Assembly (NCBI GenBank): GCA_020847435.1
Contig: JADLBX010000042.1
Location: 1 to 50,747 of the forward strand
Length of the DNA stretch: 50,747 nucleotides
Reading direction: 5' to 3'
Source: Anaerolineales bacterium
Lineage (GTDB): Bacteria > Chloroflexota > Anaerolineae > Anaerolineales > Villigracilaceae
Positions 14,607-21,816 of this stretch are shown here, in pieces. The notes below the pieces were generated by a model. That model was given only the letters and a program-made list of their open reading frames with translations, searched no databases and was not told where the DNA came from. Positions within the stretch are counted from its first letter, which is position 1; every line of letters starts with the position of its first letter. The position numbers and the translations under genes were made by a program.

Positions 14607-14630
14607 AAAATCCCCAGCCGAAGCCGGGGA
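14607..14630 (-). terminator. Intrinsic terminator of the cobalamin riboswitch
   Basis: On the minus strand the stem TCCCCGGC / GCTGGGGA closes a TTCG loop and is followed by TTTT. It lies between the aptamer and btuF, as expected for an expression platform that stops transcription when cobalamin is bound. Confidence 0.75.
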
Positions 14631-14640
14631 GGTTGGAGAG

Positions 14641-14900
14641 GCAATCCGAGTCTAGCCGTCCCCACCTCCTTTCCGCGAGAGAGTGGTAGAACCGACCAGT
14701 GCGGGCGACCTGACTTGTTAGTCTGATGGTCTCGTAGTCGCGTCGTCGGGCGCGCCGACTATTCGACTTATTGACTATTTGACCATTCGACTAAATCACA
14801 GTTGCGCGACAGTGTTGGAATTGCACCAACTTCGCCGCTGGCTGATCGTGATTCAATTTGTGGCGGCGATTGTATGCGCCTTACGGAGGTTCGTCAAGAG
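14641..14900 (-). promoter_or_regulatory. Cobalamin riboswitch (minus strand, upstream of btuF)
   Basis: Key conserved pieces can be read on the minus strand: the hairpin GTTGGTGCAATTCCAAC (plus 14814-14830), directly followed by ACTGTCGCGCAACTGTGAT (plus 14795-14813), then the B12-box-like AAGTCAGGTCGCCCGC (plus 14701-14716), and a 3' part with CTCTCGCGGAAAGGAGGTGG. The boundaries are approximate. The target is the btuFCD transporter. An 8-bp-period repeat (14757-14793) occupies a peripheral region between the core and the B12 box, where family members vary in length. A covariance model search would fix the exact limits. Confidence 0.85.
14757..14793. repeat. 8-bp minisatellite inside the riboswitch
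   Basis: On the plus strand the units GACTATTC, GACTTATT, GACTATTT, GACCATTC and GACTA follow one another (4.6 copies). The minus-strand TAGTCGAATGGTC can also pair imperfectly with GACCATCAGACTA just downstream, so the array may form a peripheral helix. Confidence 0.8.
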
Positions 14901-14943
14901 AAACGCCGCGAGCAGGCATGGTATTTTCAAAGCAGAAGAACCT

Positions 14944-15028
14944 TTAACGCGAAAACCGCGAATTTGCGAATGGCGCGAATGAAATCTTGAAAATTCGCGC
15001 AATTCGCCCATTGGCGACATTCGCGTTT
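14944..15028. repeat. Palindromic repeat, AACGCGAA family
   Basis: Ends TTAACGCGAAAACCGCGAA and ACATTCGCGTTT are inverted. It fills the gap between the GT87 gene's 3' end and the riboswitch. The rest of 14549-15044 is covered by the riboswitch, its terminator and the 26-bp palindrome; no gene was seen there. Confidence 0.65.
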
Positions 15029-15044
15029 CAAAACCACCAACTCG

Positions 15045-16163
15045 TCAAGCGCTCTTGTGAAGAAAATACGTGAGCAGGATGGTCGAGACCAAGAGCGTGA
15101 GGTTGCCGTCTCTGCCGAAGAATACAAGTCCGAGCCAAGGGAGGAGGAATATCACTAAAACCGTCGCCCATTCTTTAATTGAGCGCGTGACTCCAGCCAG
15201 CGCCAATAACGGGACGACCGCAAACGCAAAGTCATAATTCTGCAAATACGGGTTGACGAGCAACGCCGCGCAAGTAAACAACGCGACCAACAACCCGCCG
15301 TTTGTGCGCGCAAAGTTGTTTTTCAATACAAGCAAAAAACCAACCAACAACACAAGCGAGATAAGAAATGCCTGGTCGAATCCCAAACCAATTCCATGGG
15401 CGATTGTCAGCGGGAGGCTCACGCATAAATTACACTCCGAAACGCCCTTGAACGCGAGCAGGGATTGGGGGTAACTGACGATCCAGCGATTGTCTGCGAG
15501 GAAGCCGAGGACAAATAGGAGGCCGCCAGCGATCATCGTATACCGAAAAGCGCGGCGACCGAACTCATCGCGGCGAAGCAGAAGATGCGCGCCGATCGCT
15601 AGCGCGACCCAAATTCCCACGTGCGGTTTGAACGTGACGAACGTCATCCCCAGCGCGATCAATGACGCGTTTTGTTTCCGCAACGCGTAGACGAGCGCCG
15701 CCATCCCAAAAATCGTCGGGAAGACGTATTGCCCCACGAACAGCGCGCCGAAGACGGGAAAGAACAACGGCGCGGCGACGAATGAATATAAACGCAGGCG
15801 CGGACTCCATCCGTCCGTCATCAGCCAAATGGAGGTCATCAACATCGCCAGATTGAGCAGGAACCAAACCCTCACCGCGGCTTCGGGAGGCAATAACGCC
15901 AGCGGCAACGTCGCCAGCGCGTACCACGGCGGATATGGAAACGGCAGGACAAACACCCGCTCCGCTGAAACGCCGAGGCCGTCCGCGACCATTTGCTCCT
16001 GCGCCGCGCGGTCATACAAATTGATGCCGCGTAAAATCCCTTGGTCGGCGCGATAGAGGACTTGAAAATCAAGATACGGATCGAGCGGCAGGGAAACGAA
16101 ATATCCGAGCGCCAGAATCACGCCGAGCAAAAGCAAAACGAGGAGCGCGCGCTTCGCGGTCAT
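15045..16163 (-). CDS. GT87-family (DUF2029) membrane glycosyltransferase
   Basis: A 372-residue polytopic protein with about nine to ten hydrophobic helices. After the first helix comes the short extracytoplasmic DPYLDFQVLYRADQGILRG, in which the acidic residues match the catalytic loop of GT-C enzymes, then YDRAAQEQM and FPYPPWYAL. Further on are VTFKPHVGIWV and NPYLQNYDFA, typical of the GT87 / DUF2029 family that uses polyprenyl-phosphate sugars for cell envelope glycans. Acceptor and sugar are unknown. A minus-strand TACAAT ends 6 bases before the ATG, predicting a leaderless mRNA. It diverges from comEC. Confidence 0.85.
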   Translation of the reverse strand: MTAKRALLVLLLLGVILALGYFVSLPLDPYLDFQVLYRADQGILRGINLYDRAAQEQMVADGLGVSAERVFVLPFPYPPWYALATLPLALLPPEAAVRVWFLLNLAMLMTSIWLMTDGWSPRLRLYSFVAAPLFFPVFGALFVGQYVFPTIFGMAALVYALRKQNASLIALGMTFVTFKPHVGIWVALAIGAHLLLRRDEFGRRAFRYTMIAGGLLFVLGFLADNRWIVSYPQSLLAFKGVSECNLCVSLPLTIAHGIGLGFDQAFLISLVLLVGFLLVLKNNFARTNGGLLVALFTCAALLVNPYLQNYDFAFAVVPLLALAGVTRSIKEWATVLVIFLLPWLGLVFFGRDGNLTLLVSTILLTYFLHKSA

Positions 16164-16169
16164 GGTCGA

Positions 16170-16175
16170 ATTGTA
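16170..16175 (-). promoter_or_regulatory. -10 box predicting a leaderless mRNA for the GT87 gene
   Basis: Minus-strand TACAAT lies 6 bases before the ATG at 16163; no ribosome binding site is present. Confidence 0.55.
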
Positions 16176-16197
16176 TCCTCCCCGCGTGGATTCATGC

Positions 16198-16203
16198 TAT
16201 CAT
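16198..16203 (+). promoter_or_regulatory. Extended -10 box of the comEC-like gene
   Basis: TGCTATCAT forms an extended -10 (TATCAT at 16198-16203), 10 bases before the ATG at 16214. The predicted leader would be only about 3-4 bases. Confidence 0.45.
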
Positions 16204-16213
16204 CCAAAACATC

Positions 16214-18634
16214 ATGCAAGCGGAAAGTTCCTCGACGCGCGATCGCATCCAAGAACAACTCACCGCCCACCTCCCGCTGGTGTGGCTCTCGCTTGCCTTC
16301 CTATTCGGGATCGCCTTGGGAAGTTTGTTTTCGCTTTCCATTTGGGTCTGGGCTGGACTCGCCATTTTCTTCATTGCTCTTGCCATCGCCGCTCGCCTCT
16401 TTCCTCTTTCCTCTTTCCTCTTCCTCCTTCATCCTTTCTCCTTCATCCTTGTATCTTCCCTCTTCCTCGGCGCGCTCCGTTACCAACTCTCCGTCCCCAA
16501 CTTCGACGCGTTCCACATCGCCTTCTACAACGACCGCAATTACGATCTACTCATCACGGGTTATCTCGTCGAGCCGCCCGATTACCGCGACGCGTACACC
16601 AACCTCCGCATCAAAGTCACCAACGTGGACACTGGCGACGGCGATCTCAAAGTAGGCGGCTTGCTCCTCGTCCGCGTGGACGCTAACCAGACCTTCCACT
16701 ACGGAGAGATCGTCCGACTGCGCGGCAAACTGAAGACGCCACCCGAAAACGAAGACTTCTCCTATCGCGATTACCTCGCCGCGCAACACATCCACGCGTA
16801 CATGTCATCGGCGGAAGTGACCGTCCTGCCGGGTAACGGAGGCAATCCGATCTCCACCGCGCTCTACGCGCTCAAAGAAAAATCGCTCGCCAATATTTAT
16901 CGCATCTTTCCCGATCCCGAATCGTCCCTGCTGGCGGGCATCCTCCTCGGCGTGGACACCGGTCTCACCCAAGAACTGCAACAAGCCTTCAAAGACACTG
17001 GCACGGCGCACATCATCGCCATTTCGGGTTTTAATATCAGCATCATCGCCGGGTTGTTCTTTCTGTTCTTCAGCCGCTTCTTCGGTTCGCGTTGGGGCTC
17101 CGCGCTGGCAGTCATTGGCATCGTCTTTTACACCGTCCTTGTCGGTGGGAGCGCGGCGGTCGTGCGCGCAGCCATTATGGGCAGTCTCGCGTTGTTCGCA
17201 AGACAAATCGGGCGGCGGCAATTCGCGCTCAACACTTTGCTTGCGGTGGCGCTCTTTATGTGCCTGTGGAATCCGCTCTATGTTTGGGATGTCGGTTTTC
17301 AGTTATCATTCTTCGCGACGCTCGGTCTCATCCTCTACGCTGAGCCATTTTCACAATTCGCCGCCAACCTCCTCACTCGCTACTTTCCACTTTCCAATGT
17401 AGAAAAAATCATCCAACCTCTCTCCGATTTCGTCCTGCTCACTTTCGCCGCGCAACTCACCACCATTCCGATCATGGCATATCACTTCCAACGCATCTCG
17501 CTCGTCTCGTTCATCGCCAACCCGTTCATTCTGCCCGCGCAACCGGCGGTGATGATTCTCGGCGGGCTCGCGGTTTTCCTCAGCCTCGTCTGGATTCCGC
17601 TCGGACAACTCGCGGCGTGGGTTGCGTATCCCTTCGCCGCGTACACGATTCGCATCGTCGAACTCTTTGACCGCGTGCCGCACGGGACTCTCTACCTCGG
17701 CGATTTCTCGCTGGGATTCGTGATCCTGTTTTACGCGGCGCTTCTTTTCGCGACGTTTGGCTGGGCGCGGCTGGGGGAGTGGATCCAAGCCGCGAGGGAG
17801 CGCGCAGGCGCACTCGGCGCGGGAACCGCAATCGTCGCATTATCACTCGCGCTGTTGATGATCTGGCGCGCCGCGTCCGCATTTCCCGATAAACTCTTGC
17901 ACGTCACATTTTTGGATGTCGGCTCGGCGGATGCGATCCTGATCAAAACGCCGTCGGGCAAATCGGTGTTGATCAACGGCGGCGCCAGCGTAACGATTCT
18001 CTCGGACGAGTTGGGGCGGCGCTTGTCCGCGTTCGACCGCAAACTCGATTGGCTCGTGGTCGCCAGCACGGAAGATGAGCAAATTGCCGCCCTGCCGCGC
18101 GTGCTCGAACGCTATCCGCCCGACGCGGTCTTGTGGAGCGGGAACCGGCAGGCTTCGTTTTCTTCGCGCGTGCTGGATGAATATCTGGCGTTGCAAACAA
18201 TTCCGTTGACGATGGCGGAGCCGGGAGAAACCCTCGATCTCGGCGAAGGCGCGACGCTGAAAATCCTGACGGTGGGTCCGCGCGGTTCTGTGATATTAAT
18301 TGAATGGCAGAACTTCCGCGCGCTGTTGCCGGTGGGCATGAGCTTCGAAGCGTTGGACGAATTGCAAAACGGCGCGAGCGTTGGACCGGTCAGCGTGCTG
18401 TCGCTCGCGGATGCGGGGTACGCGCCGTCCAACCCGCCGGAGTGGTTCGCCAATTTGAATCCCGAATTGATCGTGCTGAATGTCGCGGCGGGCGACATCA
18501 ACGGGATGCCCGACGCCGAAACGCTCGAAACGATCAAAGATTATTCGTTGTTACGCACCGACCAGAACGGCTGGATCGAAATCACCACGAACGGTGAGCA
18601 GATGTGGGTGAATGTGGAGAGGAATCAGAAATAG
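16214..18634 (+). CDS. comEC: ComEC/Rec2-family DNA uptake channel, nuclease-like domain degenerate
   Basis: An 806-residue protein with the ComEC layout. N-terminal helices (about 21-75) lead into an OB-like region (about 95-200). The Competence domain (about 235-510) has LLAGILLGVDTGL and GTAHIIAISGFNISIIAGL and should form the membrane channel for single-stranded DNA. The C-terminal region (from about 561) has the metallo-beta-lactamase start VTFLDVGSADAILIKTPSG, but the metal site is gone: the usual HxHxDH stretch reads ASTEDEQIAALP. Residues about 61-80 are encoded by a CTCTTTC repeat tract. The last domain is therefore probably not a nuclease. Natural competence is possible, but no other com genes are present here. 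Confidence 0.85.
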   Translation: MQAESSSTRDRIQEQLTAHLPLVWLSLAFLFGIALGSLFSLSIWVWAGLAIFFIALAIAARLFPLSSFLFLLHPFSFILVSSLFLGALRYQLSVPNFDAFHIAFYNDRNYDLLITGYLVEPPDYRDAYTNLRIKVTNVDTGDGDLKVGGLLLVRVDANQTFHYGEIVRLRGKLKTPPENEDFSYRDYLAAQHIHAYMSSAEVTVLPGNGGNPISTALYALKEKSLANIYRIFPDPESSLLAGILLGVDTGLTQELQQAFKDTGTAHIIAISGFNISIIAGLFFLFFSRFFGSRWGSALAVIGIVFYTVLVGGSAAVVRAAIMGSLALFARQIGRRQFALNTLLAVALFMCLWNPLYVWDVGFQLSFFATLGLILYAEPFSQFAANLLTRYFPLSNVEKIIQPLSDFVLLTFAAQLTTIPIMAYHFQRISLVSFIANPFILPAQPAVMILGGLAVFLSLVWIPLGQLAAWVAYPFAAYTIRIVELFDRVPHGTLYLGDFSLGFVILFYAALLFATFGWARLGEWIQAARERAGALGAGTAIVALSLALLMIWRAASAFPDKLLHVTFLDVGSADAILIKTPSGKSVLINGGASVTILSDELGRRLSAFDRKLDWLVVASTEDEQIAALPRVLERYPPDAVLWSGNRQASFSSRVLDEYLALQTIPLTMAEPGETLDLGEGATLKILTVGPRGSVILIEWQNFRALLPVGMSFEALDELQNGASVGPVSVLSLADAGYAPSNPPEWFANLNPELIVLNVAAGDINGMPDAETLETIKDYSLLRTDQNGWIEITTNGEQMWVNVERNQK
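16396..16427. repeat. Pyrimidine-rich CCTCTTT tract within comEC
   Basis: About four copies of CTCTTTC occur in a row and code for part of the second hydrophobic helix. The reverse complement type (GAGGAAA) recurs in the 3' end of gyrA at about 33040-33056. Confidence 0.55.
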
Positions 18635-18640
18635 AATGAC

Positions 18641-18693
18641 CAGCCACAGTCTCTGAGTTCTTTTCTCGATTTTCTCTGTGCACTCTGTGGCTG
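18641..18693. repeat. Palindromic repeat, CCACAG family
   Basis: CAGCCACAGTCTCTGAG and CTCTGTGGCTG form an inverted pair just upstream of the ribosome binding site of the STAS gene. Confidence 0.6.
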
Positions 18694-18710
18694 TGGAAGG
18701 AGAGTAAACC

Positions 18711-19109
18711 ATGAGCGAACTAAAAATCACCGTGTCGCCAGTTCAAGGCGCTGTATCGGTTACCATCCTTCACCTCGAAGGCAATTTTGACCGCGTGACT
18801 GCAAACCAAGTGATTGACCGCGCACGGCAGGCGCACGAAGACGGCGCGCGCTATCTCCTGCTCGACCTCAGCGGCGTGAAGATTCTCACCAGTTCGGGCT
18901 TGCTCGCCATCCAAACCATCTTCAAATTATTCACCCCCGAAGACGAACTTCAGAAATTGCACGATTTGAAGGAACAATACAAATCCTCCCATTTCAAACT
19001 GGTCTGCCCCGACCCGAAGGTCTACTACATTTTGAACATTGCCGGCTTCCTGCAAAGCCTGCTGATCTACAACAATTTGCAAGAGGCGATCAGTTCATTC
19101 TCAAGTTGA
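18711..19109 (+). CDS. STAS-domain anti-sigma factor antagonist-like protein
   Basis: A 132-residue single STAS domain, similar to SpoIIAA/RsbV antagonists. The start (ITVSPVQGAVSVTILHLEGNFD) and the central LLLDLSGVKILTSSGLLAI match the fold; the Ser pair in TSSG is at the position phosphorylated by partner kinases in this family. A linker insertion (EDELQKLHDLKEQYKSSH) separates it from the last strand (FKLVCPDPKVYYIL). A partner-switching role in signalling is likely, but no anti-sigma kinase or sigma factor is encoded nearby. GGAAGGAG precedes the ATG. Confidence 0.85.
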   Translation: MSELKITVSPVQGAVSVTILHLEGNFDRVTANQVIDRARQAHEDGARYLLLDLSGVKILTSSGLLAIQTIFKLFTPEDELQKLHDLKEQYKSSHFKLVCPDPKVYYILNIAGFLQSLLIYNNLQEAISSFSS

Positions 19110-19134
19110 GTTCAACCCGGATGGAAAAGAGCGT

Positions 19135-19221
19135 CAACACGAAGGACACGACGGTCACAAAGGAAAAACGTGTGAAATTACTGCTTTTCCTCCTTTGTGT
19201 ACTTGGTGTCCTTCGTGTTTG
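19135..19221. repeat. Palindromic repeat, ACACGAAGGACAC family
   Basis: CAACACGAAGGACACGA and GGTGTCCTTCGTGTTTG are inverted arms, with inner CACAAAGGA / TCCTTTGTG arms. It lies between two converging genes and may serve as a hairpin at both 3' ends. Confidence 0.65.
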
Positions 19222-19229
19222 AAAAATAA

Positions 19230-20357
19230 TTAGACGCTCCTCAACGCGGTCATAAAGACCTCGACCATCTTCCCGATATTGATCTCCTCTTTCACGATTC
19301 GAAACGATTCCTCTCCCATCTTCCGCAAGCGCGCTGAATCCGACAGCGCGTCTTTCATGGTCGCGACCAACGCTTCGAGATCGTCCGGCGGGACTTGCCA
19401 GCCGTTTCCTTTTCGCACCAGATCGTCCTGCGTGCCATCTCCTTGCGCCACAATGACCGGAAGCCCGTAACTCATCGCCTCCTGCACGGCAAGTCCGCCG
19501 GTCCCCGGCAGGACGAACAAATCCGCTTCTGCAAAGTAGGCTTTCAATTCCTCCCCGTGCTTTGCCCCCACAAACTCCGCCGAGGGATAAATCTCTGCGG
19601 CAAGTTCCTCGAACGCCTCGCGTTCCAGCCCATCGCCGACGATGACCAGCCGCACGTTTTGAATCTCCGCGCACGCGCCCAACAGCAGGTCCACGTTTTT
19701 GCGGAACTGCAAACGTCCCACAAAAAGGATAACAGGTTGAAGAGCCTGCCCTGAGCCTGTCGAAGGGTTGAAAGTTGAAGGTCGTTGAGGTATTTTCCAC
19801 GTTGGAGATGGCGAAACGGAATTATGCGCGACAAAAATGTTATCGAGCGGAAAGCCCAAATCGGCATATTCGTCCGCGCCGCGTTGGCTGTAGGCGATCA
19901 ACGCGTCGAATTGGCGGAGGAAATTGATTCTTCCTCGCTCGCGTATCCCGCCTCCCGGCGGCGAACCCAGCCCCCAGCCAATCACCGGCTTATTCCGCGC
20001 GTGCATCCACTTCACCGCCGAAGGCGTGGAAAGATAACGCGGGTTGGCTTCCACGATCAGCGCGTCGGGATTCCATTCTTCGAGCCAGTCAATCAAACCG
20101 CGTTGGTAACACAAATAAAATTTTCCGCCGAGGAGGTGGATGTTTTTTCCTACTTTGTAATTGGTCCCCAGAGTAGGATGCTTCGCGATCATTTGCACTT
20201 GGTTCGTCGTTGTGATGCCTTCGTTGGGACGCGGCTCGCCAGTGAAGAGACTCATCCCGCCGTCGCAATGTGAGGCGAGCAAGTCAAAAAATGGCGCGCG
20301 ATAATTGGGAAGGACGCGTTGTTGCAAAGCGAGTTTGCCGTGGAATCGATTCGTCAT
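19230..20357 (-). CDS. GT4-family glycosyltransferase
   Basis: A 375-residue GT-B enzyme. The N-terminal half carries the acceptor side (LALQQRVLPNYRAPFFDLLA). The C-terminal half has the donor-binding features ILFVGRLQFRKNVDLLL and LPGTGGLAVQEAMSYGLPVIV with the EX7E-type acidic pair. Donor and acceptor are unknown. The start at 20357 overlaps the stop of the NTF2-like gene (ATGA); an earlier start at 20378 is less likely. Residues around 205-215 (PSTGSGQAL) come from an inserted CCTGTCGAAGG repeat. It forms a three-gene operon with the NTF2-like protein and the next GT4 enzyme. Confidence 0.85.
   Translation of the reverse strand: MTNRFHGKLALQQRVLPNYRAPFFDLLASHCDGGMSLFTGEPRPNEGITTTNQVQMIAKHPTLGTNYKVGKNIHLLGGKFYLCYQRGLIDWLEEWNPDALIVEANPRYLSTPSAVKWMHARNKPVIGWGLGSPPGGGIRERGRINFLRQFDALIAYSQRGADEYADLGFPLDNIFVAHNSVSPSPTWKIPQRPSTFNPSTGSGQALQPVILFVGRLQFRKNVDLLLGACAEIQNVRLVIVGDGLEREAFEELAAEIYPSAEFVGAKHGEELKAYFAEADLFVLPGTGGLAVQEAMSYGLPVIVAQGDGTQDDLVRKGNGWQVPPDDLEALVATMKDALSDSARLRKMGEESFRIVKEEINIGKMVEVFMTALRSV
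19745..19768. repeat. CTGAGCCTGTCGAAGG repeat within a GT4 gene
   Basis: CCTGCCCTGAGCCTGTCGAA followed by GGG is a widespread type of short repeat; here it is in frame and adds about 8 Gly/Ser/Gln residues between the two Rossmann halves of the enzyme. Confidence 0.5.
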
Positions 20358-20779
20358 GGGATGTGCGGAGCCTGCCACGCGGGAGATTTATGCACGTGGA
20401 CGATCTTCCACGCGCCGTTCATTTTGACGATCACGCGGCTTTCGTTGTGCGAAGCCACCTTCACGCCGTCTGCCGATGCCGCGCTGATGAGCAACGTATA
20501 ACTCACGATCGCCGTATCGCCGTAGCGTTGCACATGCAAGTTCGCAAGATCGAACCGCGTTTTTGTTTTCCCCTTTGCCTCCGCGCCGAACACCGTCCCG
20601 CGCTCGGCGTTGGAGGTCATCATAAATTCATGGAAAGGCAATCCGTCAATGCGTTGCGGCGTGACCCACCACTCGTACAGCGTGAGATCCTCGGCTGTGG
20701 TCTCGTTGTAAGTTTTTACGTCGTTATCCTGAACGGCTTGCAAATGTTTTTTCAGGAAGGCAATGATTTCGTCGTTCAT
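20354..20779 (-). CDS. NTF2-like / SnoaL-type protein
   Basis: A 141-residue protein of the NTF2-like superfamily (DUF4440 / CaMKII-association-domain type). The helix IIAFLKKHLQAVQDNDVKTY opens the cone fold, and the strand pattern YGDTAIVSYTLLI and SRVIVKMNGAWKIVHVHKS at the C-terminus is characteristic. Such domains bind small ligands or catalyse isomerase-type steps; no catalytic residues can be named. It sits between two GT4 genes with 9 bases to one and a 4-base overlap with the other, so a role in the same glycan pathway is possible. A GGAG site precedes the ATG. Confidence 0.8.
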   Translation of the reverse strand: MNDEIIAFLKKHLQAVQDNDVKTYNETTAEDLTLYEWWVTPQRIDGLPFHEFMMTSNAERGTVFGAEAKGKTKTRFDLANLHVQRYGDTAIVSYTLLISAASADGVKVASHNESRVIVKMNGAWKIVHVHKSPAWQAPHIP

Positions 20780-20788
20780 TTGATCTCC

Positions 20789-21796
20789 TTAACCCAACAA
20801 CACTTTCAAATATTCATCCACCATTTTATCCAGACTGAAAATGGATTCCGCCCGCGCGCGCGCGGACTTGCGAAAACGTTCGTTCTCGCGCAAGACTTCT
20901 TCCGCCGCGTCTGCCAGCGACGGGACGTCTGGTCGCTCCAACTTCCACGGATTCGCCCCGTACGCGACGAGCCGACCCGCGCCGCCTTGCACGAGTTCAG
21001 CGAGCGAGCCTGTGTCAAAGCCGACGACAGGCAATCCACACGCCAGCGCTTCGATGACCGAATTCGGGCACGGCGGATTCACCTCCGCTGAAAACAAAAG
21101 ATGCGACGAACGTTCAAGGAACGGAATCTCTTCGCGCGGCAACGCGTCCATGAAACGGATTCCGAAATCTTTTTGTTCTCCCAATTTGTGTTTTGCGCGC
21201 GCATCCACGCGCCCAACGACGACAAGTTCGATTCGGTGTTTCTTCGCTAAGCGCCGAGCCAAATCCACCGCGTAAAACAATCCCGCGTCCAACCCGCCCG
21301 CGAGACTACCCTCCACCACGAGCAGGCGATACAAATCCGTTGGGCGTTCGTGCGCGCCGATGGGTGAATACTGATCCAAGTCAACGCCGTTCAGAATCAC
21401 GGATGATGGAACGCGCGCCGCGCCGTACCAAGCCTCCCACCAATCTTTGACGAACTGACTCTGGTAGATCGCATGGCTCGCCATGTTCGCCCGAATGAAC
21501 GAAAGATTCCAATTACCGTAGATTGCCCGCAGAGTGTAACGCAATCCTGCCCAGCGCACACGATGTACCCAGTTCACTCCGTCGAGCCGCTGGACGATTC
21601 GCCGTCCCTGCGCGCGCGCCCGCCACAGGCGCGGCAGGCTTCTCGTCCCGGCAAGAACGAGGACGGCATCCGCTGGCGAATCCAGATCGTTGGTCGCATC
21701 CACGCCGCGCGCGCGCAATCCCTGCTCGAATTTGAGTCGAAACGAGGTGACGCCGCCGAATCCCTCCACGCGCGGGAAAATGCAAATGCGAGGCAT
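20789..21796 (-). CDS. GT4-family glycosyltransferase
   Basis: A 335-residue GT-B enzyme starting MPRICIFPRVEGFGGVTSFR, the usual glycine-rich opening of GT4 acceptors. The linker has VILNGVDLDQYSP, and the C-terminal donor domain has PNSVIEALACGLPVVGFDTG with the conserved Glu. The reading frame continues upstream to 21865, but the ATG at 21796 fits the family start and stands 6 bases downstream of a TATAAT box, so a leaderless mRNA is predicted. It is the first gene of the operon with the NTF2-like protein and the second GT4 enzyme, and it diverges from the aminotransferase gene 20 bases away. Confidence 0.87.
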   Translation of the reverse strand: MPRICIFPRVEGFGGVTSFRLKFEQGLRARGVDATNDLDSPADAVLVLAGTRSLPRLWRARAQGRRIVQRLDGVNWVHRVRWAGLRYTLRAIYGNWNLSFIRANMASHAIYQSQFVKDWWEAWYGAARVPSSVILNGVDLDQYSPIGAHERPTDLYRLLVVEGSLAGGLDAGLFYAVDLARRLAKKHRIELVVVGRVDARAKHKLGEQKDFGIRFMDALPREEIPFLERSSHLLFSAEVNPPCPNSVIEALACGLPVVGFDTGSLAELVQGGAGRLVAYGANPWKLERPDVPSLADAAEEVLRENERFRKSARARAESIFSLDKMVDEYLKVLLG

Positions 21797-21802
21797 GAGA
21801 GT

Positions 21803-21810
21803 ATTATAAT
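21803..21810. promoter_or_regulatory. Palindromic -10 element ATTATAAT shared by two divergent genes
   Basis: ATTATAAT equals its own reverse complement, so it offers TATAAT on both strands. It lies in the centre of a 20-bp gap, 6 bases from the ATG at 21796 (minus) and 6 bases from the ATG at 21817 (plus). Transcription starts are predicted at both start codons. No -35 box is convincing on either side. Confidence 0.7.
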
Positions 21811-21816
21811 TGCGGC

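Noticed and set aside
14779..14990. Short plus-strand frames over the riboswitch region
   Set aside because: They cross conserved riboswitch elements and a palindromic repeat and have no ribosome binding site or domain.
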